Source of the DNA: an uncultured Thermomicrobia bacterium
GTDB lineage: Bacteria > Chloroflexota > Chloroflexia > Thermomicrobiales > JALYUS01
DNA: 22,392 nucleotides
NCBI GenBank assembly: GCA_937968015.1
Contig: CALBSO010000133.1
Coordinates: forward strand, 1 to 22,392
Direction of reading: 5' to 3'
Below, piece by piece: positions 14,885 through 22,346 of the stretch (positions within the stretch are counted from its first letter, which is position 1; the number at the start of each line of letters is the position of its first letter). Made by a program: the position numbers and the translations under genes. Below the pieces are notes generated by a model. It saw only the letters and a program-made list of their open reading frames with translations, searched no databases and was not told the DNA's origin.

Positions 14885-16491
14885 CCCCGCCCCTGCGGCT
14901 TTCGTCGGCCACGGTTGCGCCGCCGCTTGCGGCGAGCTCCGTCCTCGGCTGTCTCCGCGCGTTGGGTGCCCTCTACCGGGCCGGATGCAGCGACGGCGCC
15001 TTGCCCGGCAGAGCCAGCCGCACCCGTCGTGCCACTTGCATCCGCCATGCCCATCGCGGCGGGCGGTTGGCTCTGCCGGGCAGACGGGCCGCTGGTGCGA
15101 TCGCTCCCCGTGCTTCCGGAACGACGATCGGCCTTGCCGCCGCGCATCGGGTCGGGCGCCCTTTGGGCAGCATCGCGACCGGATCGCTGGCGCTGGGCGG
15201 CGTCCGCGGTTTGCGGCGCGCCATCGCCACCACCGGCGAAGCGGTCAGGGATCGGCGGGGCATCGGCGGCGATCACCTCGCCCTGCCATTGCCGGTCCGT
15301 CGCGTCCCCGATCTCCACTTCGGTCGTGCCACCTGCATCGAGCGCGACGCGCACCGCCTGCTTCAAAACCTGCACGGCGATCACGCGCCCTTCGCCCTCC
15401 GGCGTCGGCAGTCGCTGGCCGATACGCGGCAAGTTGCGGCGGAGCGCCACGTAGGTGTCGTATTCATATGAGAGGCAGCAGAGCAGCCGCCCGCAGACGC
15501 CGGAAATCTTCGCCGGATTGAGCGGCAAATCCTGCTCTTTCGCCTGCTTGATACTCGTCGGCGGGTAGTCCGGCAGCCAGGTCGCGCAGCAGAGCGTCAG
15601 GCCGCATCGCCCGACGCCTCCGAGCAGTTTCGCCTCGTCACGCGCGCCGACCTGCCGCAGTTCAATGCGCGTGCGGAACTCGGATGCGAGGTCACGCACG
15701 AGGTTACGGAAGTCCACGCGGCTCTCGGAGGTGAAGTAAAAGGTGATGCGCGAGGCGTCGAAGGAGTATTCCGCCGTGACGAGTTTCATCGGCAGGCGCG
15801 CACCCTCGACCTTCTCCGCACAGACGCGCAGGGCGTGCGCCGCCTCGTCTCCGAGCCGCTCCATGCGCGCCAGTTCGTCCGGCGTAATCATGCGGATCAC
15901 CGGCTTTAGGGGCTCCGCATTCTTGTTCAGCACGACCTGATGGCGCGCGACGAGCACCTTCGCCGCATCGCGGCCGCGTGGCGTCTCGACGACGACCCAG
16001 GCGCCGACGCGGGGATCGAGGTCCACGGGGTCGAAGTAGTAGAGTTTGCCACTGTCCGGGAAACGGACGGCGATCACGGGTTGCGTCGCGCCGGGTCCAC
16101 CCGTCGCTTCCACATCCTCGACGGTCATATGCGTGGAGGTGTCCATCGTGTCGCGGGTCATGCCGCCGGTTGCTTCGGGCGCGGCGCTCCCGTCGTCCTC
16201 GTCGTGCTCCCAGTCGTTCGGCAACTGCGGGACGTGGTCGCGGTCGCCCGCGTAACCCGCCTTCATCAGCGCCCGGTGGACATTCTCACGATCCATTTCC
16301 GTCATCGAGGAGACGGGGCAAGAGTGGCAATCGCCGCAACTGTCCGCGCCATCCGCGCTCTTGTGGCCGCATCCACCACCGCTCGTGCCACCGTGGCTGC
16401 CGCAGGAACCGCCACCACATCGCTTTTTCCGGTATGCCTCCGGCGCGACCGGTGTCCAGGTATCGCCCGCGCGCGTGCCTATCTTTGCCAT
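14881..16491 (-). CDS. ricT: PSP1-domain protein RicT (YaaT-like)
   Basis: This encodes 536 residues. The PSP1 domain spans about 138-405. It holds the two conserved cysteine groups of the family, GRCGLTLCC (295-302, Cys296, 301, 302) and SGVCGRLLCC (330-339, Cys333, 338, 339). In Bacillus subtilis RicT joins RicA and RicF in a complex with iron-sulphur clusters that affects RNase Y-dependent mRNA processing; that role may or may not hold here. The gene is unusual in two ways: a Cys/Gly/His-rich N-terminal extension (Cys25, 30, 41, 52, 55, 58) that could bind metal, and a C-terminal disordered tail of about 125 residues ending in a basic RKRRRNRGRRK run likely to contact RNA. The start overlaps holB by 13 bases, and holB-ricT order is also found in Firmicutes. 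Confidence 0.92.
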   Translation of the reverse strand: MAKIGTRAGDTWTPVAPEAYRKKRCGGGSCGSHGGTSGGGCGHKSADGADSCGDCHSCPVSSMTEMDRENVHRALMKAGYAGDRDHVPQLPNDWEHDEDDGSAAPEATGGMTRDTMDTSTHMTVEDVEATGGPGATQPVIAVRFPDSGKLYYFDPVDLDPRVGAWVVVETPRGRDAAKVLVARHQVVLNKNAEPLKPVIRMITPDELARMERLGDEAAHALRVCAEKVEGARLPMKLVTAEYSFDASRITFYFTSESRVDFRNLVRDLASEFRTRIELRQVGARDEAKLLGGVGRCGLTLCCATWLPDYPPTSIKQAKEQDLPLNPAKISGVCGRLLCCLSYEYDTYVALRRNLPRIGQRLPTPEGEGRVIAVQVLKQAVRVALDAGGTTEVEIGDATDRQWQGEVIAADAPPIPDRFAGGGDGAPQTADAAQRQRSGRDAAQRAPDPMRGGKADRRSGSTGSDRTSGPSARQSQPPAAMGMADASGTTGAAGSAGQGAVAASGPVEGTQRAETAEDGARRKRRRNRGRRKPQGRG

Positions 16492-17564
16492 GCAATCACC
16501 ATCGCTTCCAGCGCCAGGCGGGGATTGACATTGCGATCGAGCCGGACCACCGCCTCTTCCACCGACGCGAGCGCGGCGAAGAGGGCGGATAGTGGCCGCG
16601 CGGCGAGATTTTCCAGCCGCGCCATCCGCGCCCGGTGCGTGACGAGATCACGCTGACCGACCGCGATGAGCAGTGCATCGCGCCAACACCCCAACCAGGT
16701 ATCGAGTTCCATCAACACGGCGACACGTTCGTCGCCGCCACTTTTCCAGCGCTTTTCCAGCGCGTCAATCGCCCGGAACGGCGCGATGCCGCCCGCCTCC
16801 ACCATCGCGAGAAACGTCTCCACACTCTCTGCTCCCATCGCCTGCTCCGGCTCCGCGAGCAGCGCCAATGCGGTTCCCGGCCTGCCGCCCGCGAGCGCTG
16901 CCACCCGCGCCGCCGTCTCCACATCCGCGCCGTGCTCCGTGACCAGCCATTCCGCCACCACCGCGCGAGGCAAGGCGTGCATAGCCACCGACTGGCAGCG
17001 CGAGCGAATCGTCGGCAGGACGGCGTCGGCGCTCGGCGCGACGAGCAGGAAAAGGACGTGCGCGGGTGGCTCCTCAAGCACCTTCAGGAGCGCCGAGACC
17101 GAGGCGTCATTGAGCGCCTCCGCTTCCGCGATCAGGTAGACCCGTTTGCGCCCTTCGTTGGGCCGCTGGTACGCCTCGTCTTTGAGATCGCGAATCGTGT
17201 CAATCGTGATACTGGCATTGCGCGTCCCTTTGCGCTCCGCCTCCGCTGCCTGCATTGCCAGCGAAATGACGCGTACATCCGGGTGGATGCCGCGTGCGAT
17301 GTGGCGGCACGATCGGCAGACGCCGCAGGGCGCGGTCTCCGCTTCCGGCGTGACGCCTGGTTCGATCCGCTCGCAGTTGACCGCCATCGCGAGCGCCTGT
17401 GCCAGCGTTGCCCGCCCCACGCCCGGCGGCCCGGTGATGAGGTAAGCATGACCGAGCGCCCCGGTTGCCAGCGCGTGCCGGAGCGCGCGGATCGCCGCGG
17501 TATTGCCCCAAACCGGCCAGCCCGGCGCCCGCTCCATCGCGGGGCTTCCTATTGACATGCTCAT
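16479..17564 (-). CDS. holB: DNA polymerase III subunit delta' (clamp loader)
   Basis: This encodes 361 residues. The AAA+ fold begins at VWGNTAAIRALRHAL. The P-loop position reads GPPGVGRATLA (45-55): the lysine and the following Ser/Thr are Arg51 and Ala52, so ATP binding is probably lost, as commonly occurs in delta'. A zinc-binding group is formed by Cys64, Cys80, Cys83 and Cys86. LLKVLEEPP (159-167) and the SRC motif (188-190), which supplies the arginine finger to the neighbouring clamp-loader ATPase, are intact. The protein acts as a rigid wrench in the clamp-loader complex that opens and loads the sliding clamp. The start at 17564 overlaps the stop of the NERD-like gene as ATGA; a second ATG lies two codons on. 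It is directly followed by ricT. Confidence 0.95.
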   Translation of the reverse strand: MSMSIGSPAMERAPGWPVWGNTAAIRALRHALATGALGHAYLITGPPGVGRATLAQALAMAVNCERIEPGVTPEAETAPCGVCRSCRHIARGIHPDVRVISLAMQAAEAERKGTRNASITIDTIRDLKDEAYQRPNEGRKRVYLIAEAEALNDASVSALLKVLEEPPAHVLFLLVAPSADAVLPTIRSRCQSVAMHALPRAVVAEWLVTEHGADVETAARVAALAGGRPGTALALLAEPEQAMGAESVETFLAMVEAGGIAPFRAIDALEKRWKSGGDERVAVLMELDTWLGCWRDALLIAVGQRDLVTHRARMARLENLAARPLSALFAALASVEEAVVRLDRNVNPRLALEAMVIAWQR

Positions 17565-18598
17565 CGGCTCTGCCGCTCCCGGCGCTTCACCTTCGCCATC
17601 CCGCTGGCGGGCACGAGCGGCGAGAGGTCGCGCGTATCCTCTGTCGCGGGTTCTGGAGTCGCGGTGCGGCGGCGTCCCTTCCCCGAAGGCGCCGCCTCCT
17701 TCTCCGGAGAACGCCGACGTGCCAGCCGTTCCTTCTCGGTGCGCGCGGCGATCACCTGCTGCGGCGTGGCTGGGATCGGGCGCGTGCGAGCGGCGCGGCG
17801 GGCGGCGGGGGTCGCCTCCACCTCAACGGGGCCACGCGGGTCAATATGTCCCTCGTTCATCGCGCCGCCGGTGGCGATGATGAAGTCCGCCATCTCCTGC
17901 CGCACATCGTTCGGCAGCACGATCGGCATGCCGCGCGTGTGCGACTGCACCCAGCCGAGCAGATCGGTCAGTTTGACGGCGGGCGGGTCCGCCGCGTCGT
18001 CCGCATTCAAGACGAGACGCGGGGCGACGAAGACGACCAGACCATCCACCGGGACATCGGTGGGCCAATCACGCTCCGCTGCCTCCGCCGCGAGCGCTTC
18101 GAGCAGCGCCTTGCGATCCAGCCCATTCTCCACTGGCGGCTGCCCGAGTTGCGGCCCACCCATGCCGATGAACCGGCCAATCATGCTCTGCCCCGGTTTG
18201 CGGTACTTCGTGCCGCGCACCTCAACGCGCCCGATCACTTCCTTCGTCGTCATGACGAGCAGCCCCGTCTCGTGGACGAGCACATGATCGAGCGTGCGGT
18301 TGCCGATACGCGGGTAATGGACGAGCGTGTAGCGGTCTGACAGACGGCGGAGTTCCTGGTCAACGAGTTGATCGTTGCGGACTTTCCGGCCCCATTTCGC
18401 GATACCCTGCAACCCGGAGTTGAAGAAGACAAAGCCGAAGATGACGAAGGTATAGGCGATGGCCAGATAGAGGAGATTACTTCCGAAGGCGAACGAGATC
18501 GGCGCGCCGATCAGGAAGAGGAGGATACCGCCGAGCACTTTGAGGCGGCTGAGCCGTTTGTTCGACTGCACTTGTGCGAGATTCCGCGCGACCAGCAC
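17561..18598 (-). CDS. NERD-like membrane protein
   Basis: This encodes 345 residues from a GTG at 18598 with GGGAG seven bases upstream. Two hydrophobic helices lie close together (about 19-37 and 42-62), so the rest is probably cytoplasmic. Residues about 75-130 resemble a NERD (nuclease-related) domain: LDHVLVHETGLLVMTTKEVIGRVEV, with Asp104 and Lys119 where PD-(D/E)XK enzymes carry catalytic residues. The glutamate normally found two residues before the lysine is Thr117, so nuclease activity is doubtful. Residues 190-260 hold further conserved-looking alpha/beta sequence; the last 85 residues are basic, proline-rich and probably disordered. Coupled to holB by ATGA, it may share transcription with the clamp-loader/ricT genes, but a replication or repair role is inference. 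Confidence 0.72.
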   Translation of the reverse strand: MLVARNLAQVQSNKRLSRLKVLGGILLFLIGAPISFAFGSNLLYLAIAYTFVIFGFVFFNSGLQGIAKWGRKVRNDQLVDQELRRLSDRYTLVHYPRIGNRTLDHVLVHETGLLVMTTKEVIGRVEVRGTKYRKPGQSMIGRFIGMGGPQLGQPPVENGLDRKALLEALAAEAAERDWPTDVPVDGLVVFVAPRLVLNADDAADPPAVKLTDLLGWVQSHTRGMPIVLPNDVRQEMADFIIATGGAMNEGHIDPRGPVEVEATPAARRAARTRPIPATPQQVIAARTEKERLARRRSPEKEAAPSGKGRRRTATPEPATEDTRDLSPLVPASGMAKVKRRERQSR

Positions 18599-19002
18599 CG
18601 TGGCACTCCCTTATCTGGCGATGCGGATCTCCCCAATCAGCCGATGCACGGCATCGTACGGCGAAGCGCGCGGAATCGCCTTTGCGCGCGAGCGACCATC
18701 TGAAGGGCGTCCCGCATATCCTCATGCACCGCAATCGGCGCAGCCATTCACACGAGTGGCAACGCATCACGCGGAAGCGCGCAACAGTCGGGGGTATCCT
18801 GCTTCCACGGGGGCGTCACGCGCCGGGAGTGTAGCACACGCGATCCGAAGCGGCAACCGCACAATCTGATCGTGTTTGGTGTTTCTCCGCTGTGCCGATA
18901 CACTGCGTGAGTGTAGTATCGAAAGGGGCGCGACATGAAGAAGGTCAGCGCGTCCGATGGGGTATCGTCGCCCGAAATCGAGGAAGGCCGAGGCGCAAGC
19001 CC
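18599..19002. other. Divergent intergenic region between NERD-like gene and GT2 gene
   Basis: About 400 bases separate the two divergent genes. They contain a good candidate promoter for the minus strand (18828-18856), a roughly 220-base transcribed leader for the NERD-like gene that includes a 36-codon reading (18637-18747), a weak candidate promoter for the plus strand (about 18871-18899), and the start of the 23-aa leader ORF of the GT2 gene. Confidence 0.55.
18828..18856 (-). promoter_or_regulatory. Candidate extended -10 promoter for NERD-like/holB/ricT operon
   Basis: On the minus strand TTGCCG (18856-18851) and TACACT (18833-18828) are 17 bases apart, each matching four of six consensus bases, and TGC precedes the -10 box (TGTGCTACACT). 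It would produce a leader of about 220 bases before the GTG at 18598. Confidence 0.5.
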
Positions 19003-19006
19003 GTGA
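18935..19006 (+). CDS. Possible 23-aa leader peptide upstream of GT2 gene
   Basis: The ATG at 18935 has a purine-rich AAGGGG site six bases upstream, better than any site before the GT2 start itself. The 23-residue peptide begins MKKVSASDG and ends with a TGA whose first bases overlap the GT2 GTG start as GTGA. It could serve translational coupling. No function for the peptide is claimed. Confidence 0.4.
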   Translation: MKKVSASDGVSSPEIEEGRGASP

Positions 19007-19953
19007 GTGTCGAATCCGTTATCCACGCGCCGGGCCGCACGAGCGTCGTCATCGTCGGGTGGCAGGTGCGTGATTTGCTGCGCGCCTGCCTCACGAGCAT
19101 TGCGGCGCATGAGAACCGCGACGCGCTGGAGGTTTGGGTCGTTGACAACGGCTCCACAGACGGCACGGCGGCGATGGTCGCGGCGGAGTTCCCGTGGGCG
19201 CGGCTCGTGGCGCTCGATGACAACCCCGGCTTCGCGGCGGGGAACAACATCGCGCTGCGGCAAGCGACGGGCGATGTCTGCATCCTCCTCAACCCCGACA
19301 CGGAATTGCATGCCGCCGCCCTGACCGCGCTCGCGATCTATCTGCGGGCGCATCCGCATGTCGGCGTCGTTGGGCCACGTTTGCTCGATCCCGACGGCTC
19401 GCTCCAGTCAGCGGGATTCGCGCCGCCGAGCCTCTTTCAGGTCTGGTACGATCTCGTCCCCTGGCCGCGCCACTTCTACGATTCCCGCCTCAACGGGCGG
19501 TATCCGGACGCGCCGACGGAGGAGCCATATACGGTCGGCTTCCCGCTTGGGGCATGCCTCGCGGTGCGGCGCGATGTGCTCGATCGTGTCGGGCTGCTCG
19601 ACGAAACGTATCACATGTATATGGAGGAACTCGACTTCTGCGCGCGCGTCCGGGCGGCGGGCTACGCGGTGCAGATCCTCCCCACCGTCGCGGTGACGCA
19701 CCACGGCGGGCAGAGTACGGGTCAGGCGCCGGAGGCGATGTTCCTGTCCCTGCATCAGGCGCGGCGGCGCTTCTACGCGCGCTACTATCCGGTATGGTGG
19801 AACGCGTGCGCGGGCGTACTGACGTGGTCAGGTCTTGTCATGCGATCCATACAGGTCTTCGCCGCCTTCCGCCGTGGGGAATTGGCGTGGGATGCATGCC
19901 GGGGCCGCGTGCGCACCTACGGCCAGGCAGCGCGGCTCTGGGCGCGACGATAA
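19003..19953 (+). CDS. Family 2 glycosyltransferase
   Basis: This encodes 316 residues, starting at the GTG at 19003, which sits 13 residues before the first strand of the GT-A fold (SVVIVGWQVRDLLRACL). A longer reading from a GTG at 18892 has no Shine-Dalgarno and would add 37 residues not typical of the family. VVDNGSTDGT (46-55), NPGFAAGNNIALRQATG (74-90), and LNPDTE (96-101), which takes the DXD place, are classical for the WbbL-like rhamnosyltransferase group of GT2. GACLAVRRDVLDRVGLLDETYHMYMEELDFC holds the probable acidic base. There are no clear membrane helices apart from a mildly hydrophobic C-terminal stretch. It transfers a sugar from a nucleotide donor at the inner face of the membrane, probably in polysaccharide or glycolipid synthesis; donor and acceptor are unknown. 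Confidence 0.93.
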   Translation: MSVESVIHAPGRTSVVIVGWQVRDLLRACLTSIAAHENRDALEVWVVDNGSTDGTAAMVAAEFPWARLVALDDNPGFAAGNNIALRQATGDVCILLNPDTELHAAALTALAIYLRAHPHVGVVGPRLLDPDGSLQSAGFAPPSLFQVWYDLVPWPRHFYDSRLNGRYPDAPTEEPYTVGFPLGACLAVRRDVLDRVGLLDETYHMYMEELDFCARVRAAGYAVQILPTVAVTHHGGQSTGQAPEAMFLSLHQARRRFYARYYPVWWNACAGVLTWSGLVMRSIQVFAAFRRGELAWDACRGRVRTYGQAARLWARR

Positions 19954-20008
19954 AATGGTACAGTCAAAGCGGAAAATGGCGGACTGCGCTCGCGCATTGT
20001 GCATCACG

Positions 20009-20036
20009 AAAAAAGGGACACCCTCCGGGGTGCCCC
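20009..20036 (-). terminator. Intrinsic terminator of the ABC ATPase gene
   Basis: On the minus strand a nine-pair stem (20036-20028 with 20023-20015), including one G-U wobble, encloses a four-base loop (20027-20024) and is followed directly by six T residues (20014-20009). It lies about 20 bases beyond the stop at 20057. On the plus strand the same site has an A-C mismatch and no T-run, so it is directional and would not stop GT2 transcription. Confidence 0.9.
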
Positions 20037-20056
20037 TCCATTGCGCGGCATGATGA

Positions 20057-21175
20057 TTAGAGGATCGAGAGTTCGCTCTCGCCATCGAAGACGTGCAGAT
20101 TGTCCGGCTTGAAGAGCACTTCCATTTTGTCGCCCGGCTTCACCTTCGTGCGCGGTTCGGCGCGGACAATCATTGGCGTCTCGGTGCCGTAATCGAGGTA
20201 GAGCAGCACTTCCGAGCCAAGCGGTTCGACGACATCCACCGTCGCGGGAAGGCCCTCCATACCGCTCATGCCATTGGCGTGCGCGCGGTCGAGGACATCC
20301 TCCGGGCGGACACCGATGACCACCGGCTTGCCGACTCGCGTCTCCAGGTTCTCCTTGATCTCGTTCGTGAGACCGTCAATCGGCAGCGGGACGCTGTAGT
20401 TGTCGTGCGTCAGCATCAACTTGCCACTCTGCGATTGCAGGGTGCCCGCGACGAAATTCATTGCCGGCGAACCGATGAAGCCCGCGACGAAGATGTTCGA
20501 CGGGTGATCGTAGAGATTCTGCGGGGTATCGAGTTGCTGCAAGACGCCTTCCTTCATCACGGCGATCCGGTCGCCCATCGTCATCGCTTCGACCTGGTCG
20601 TGCGTGACGTAGACGGTTGTGACCTTGAGGCGGGTCTGGAGTTTCGTGATTTCCGCGCGGGTCTGGACGCGGAGTGCGGCATCGAGGTTGGAGAGCGGCT
20701 CATCCATCAGGAAGACTTGCGGTTCCCGGACGAGGGCGCGGCCGAGTGCGACACGTTGCCGCTGGCCGCCGGAGAGTTGGCGCGGCTTGCGCTGGAGGAG
20801 CGTCCGCAGGCCGAGCATACCACCCGCCTGCTCAACGCGCTGCTGGATCGCCGGCTTGTCATACTTGCGCAACTTCAGCGCGAAGGAGAGATTATCAAAG
20901 ACACTCATATGCGGATAGAGGGCATAGTTCTGGAAGACCATGGCAATATCGCGGTCCTTCGGCGCAAGGTCCGTTACGCGGCGGTCGCCGATGTAGATCT
21001 CGCCCGTCGTTACTTCCTCCAGCCCTGCGAGCATGCGGAGAGCAGTCGTCTTGCCGCAACCGGATGGGCCAACGAGCACCAGAAATTCTTCATCCTCGAT
21101 CTCAAGACTGAGATCGTTGACGGCGTAGACGTCACCGAACCGCTTGGTGATGTGGTCAAAGACGACACGGGCCAT
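20057..21175 (-). CDS. ugpC: Sugar ABC transporter ATP-binding protein, MalK/UgpC/MsmX type
   Basis: This encodes 372 residues. The nucleotide-binding domain has Walker A GPSGCGKT (36-43), Q-loop MVFQNYALYPHM, signature LSGGQRQRVALGRAL (134-148), Walker B VFLMDEPLSNLD (154-165), and the switch histidine His192. The C-terminal third (about 240-372) is the TOBE/regulatory region of carbohydrate importers of the MalK/UgpC/MsmX group. It energises uptake of sugars or glycerol-3-phosphate through partner permeases. No permease or binding protein lies next to it, so it may be a shared ATPase serving several importers, as MsmX does in Bacillus. The start at 21175 has a strong GAGGAGGG site, and the gene is flanked by its own promoter and terminator. 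Confidence 0.93.
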   Translation of the reverse strand: MARVVFDHITKRFGDVYAVNDLSLEIEDEEFLVLVGPSGCGKTTALRMLAGLEEVTTGEIYIGDRRVTDLAPKDRDIAMVFQNYALYPHMSVFDNLSFALKLRKYDKPAIQQRVEQAGGMLGLRTLLQRKPRQLSGGQRQRVALGRALVREPQVFLMDEPLSNLDAALRVQTRAEITKLQTRLKVTTVYVTHDQVEAMTMGDRIAVMKEGVLQQLDTPQNLYDHPSNIFVAGFIGSPAMNFVAGTLQSQSGKLMLTHDNYSVPLPIDGLTNEIKENLETRVGKPVVIGVRPEDVLDRAHANGMSGMEGLPATVDVVEPLGSEVLLYLDYGTETPMIVRAEPRTKVKPGDKMEVLFKPDNLHVFDGESELSIL

Positions 21176-21265
21176 CGCGTTCCCTCCTCAACTTCCTCAA
21201 CCGCGCTCACCCCACCGAGCGGGCCTCTCCGATTGTCACACACTGAAGCAGATTTCTGTAGGGTG

Positions 21266-21295
21266 AGGGTAGAGGACGATGCCGGGTGCTGTCAA
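21266..21295 (-). promoter_or_regulatory. Candidate promoter of the ABC ATPase gene
   Basis: The minus strand has a perfect consensus -35 TTGACA (21295-21290), an 18-base spacer, and TACCCT (21271-21266), a weaker -10. The start codon is about 90 bases downstream. It is the only full-consensus -35 hexamer among the promoters I propose in this window. Confidence 0.5.
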
Positions 21296-21314
21296 GAGGG
21301 GGCGATTAGCAAGA

Positions 21315-21335
21315 GCGGTGTATGGCTAACACCGC
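21315..21335 (-). terminator. Seven-pair hairpin after the GT4-like gene, weak terminator candidate
   Basis: GCGGTGT (21315-21321) and ACACCGC (21329-21335) are exact inverted repeats around a 7-base loop. It lies 16 bases beyond the stop of the glycosyltransferase gene at 21351. No T-run follows in the minus direction, so termination is uncertain. Confidence 0.4.
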
Positions 21336-21350
21336 CGAAGAAGCGTCTCC

Positions 21351-22346
21351 CTAGTTTCGCTGTATGCCTTTTCGCACGAATCTGACGAGCCGTTCAACGG
21401 GAGTGTTGCGGATTCGCGCGCCGACGAACGCGCGAAGTGACGGCGCTGCGACCTGGTGTTCGAGTTGGGTGATGTAGGTCTGCATGCGCACATGATAATC
21501 GTCACGCGCGGCAATCTCCCGCTCCAGGCGCTTCGCGTAGATGCTTGTCTCGTCAGCTATGGCACGCATCTTCTTCAGTTCATCATAGACATGCATCGCC
21601 CCCATACGAGCCCCATATTTGCCTTTCCGTGGCTGGCGACAGAAGTCAATGATGGGTTGGCTCACGGCCTCCCATGTGTGCGATACCGCGAGCGCCCGGC
21701 ACCGTGCCGCGAGCGCCCGCCGCTCCTCGGGGTGGTCGATCAGATCGGCAATTGTCTCCGCCAGCGCCGCATCGTCTCCGATCGGGACGACGCGTCCGAC
21801 ATTGTTGTCGCGCACAAGTTCGGCGATGGTATCGCCGTCGTTGACGACTGGCACGAGCCCGGACCAAAGATAATCGAGGACGCGGGTACGGAAGGCGAAG
21901 CGTGTTTCCAGCGTCGCGAGATGCAGGCTCAGGCCAACGTCCGCTTCGAGCAGGTAATTCGCCCGGTCGCGGTACGCCACCCAGTGATCGTTGAAGAAAA
22001 CGTGCGACCCCGTCAGGTCGAGGTCGTCGCTCGATCGGCGGGCCATGTCGAGCATCGTGGGGTGAATCGTCGCCTCCTCAGAAACCGATGGGCGCTGCGT
22101 CCCGAGGAAAAATGTCCGAATTGGGTAGCCGCGATCACGCAGCCGCGCCGTCGCGCGGATCAGCGTGAGTGGATCGAGCCAGTTCCAGATGCCGCCGCCC
22201 CAGAGCGCCACGAAATCATCCGGCCCGATGCCTGGCATGACTCCCTTGAGGACCGAGGCAGTCTTCATCGGAGGCTCCGATGAGAGACCAAAGGGGACAA
22301 TGTCAATCAGCGCCTTGCCGTCCGCATTCCGCGCATAGACTTCTTC
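21351..22346 (-). CDS. Glycosyltransferase, GT4/group 1-like, 5' end missing
   Basis: This encodes the last 331 residues of a glycosyltransferase; the N-terminal nucleotide-fold half is beyond the contig edge. The first genuine codon is at 22346; the apparent start with MYKRQ is adapter-derived. The fragment begins just before VPFGLSSEPP and GVMPGIGPDDFVALWGGGIWNWLDPLTLIRA, as in the second Rossmann domain of GT-B retaining enzymes. The acceptor/donor region includes LSLHLATLETRFAFRTRVLDYLWSGLVPVVNDGDTIAELV, the equivalent of the usual ExxxxG/PVxxxxxG loop. A charged coiled-coil-like stretch (about 265-305 of the fragment) and a basic C-terminus follow. It is a probable cytoplasmic sugar transferase for surface glycans. 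Confidence 0.85.
   Translation of the reverse strand, partial: EEVYARNADGKALIDIVPFGLSSEPPMKTASVLKGVMPGIGPDDFVALWGGGIWNWLDPLTLIRATARLRDRGYPIRTFFLGTQRPSVSEEATIHPTMLDMARRSSDDLDLTGSHVFFNDHWVAYRDRANYLLEADVGLSLHLATLETRFAFRTRVLDYLWSGLVPVVNDGDTIAELVRDNNVGRVVPIGDDAALAETIADLIDHPEERRALAARCRALAVSHTWEAVSQPIIDFCRQPRKGKYGARMGAMHVYDELKKMRAIADETSIYAKRLEREIAARDDYHVRMQTYITQLEHQVAAPSLRAFVGARIRNTPVERLVRFVRKGIQRN

Noticed and set aside
18892..19002. Longer GT2 start at the GTG at 18892
   Set aside because: It has no ribosome site and adds a basic, non-homologous stretch before the GT-A fold; the GTG at 19003 is better placed.
20093..21385. 430-aa plus-strand reading opposite the ABC ATPase
   Set aside because: It is antisense to a protein with all ABC motifs and crosses its promoter; no recognisable domain.
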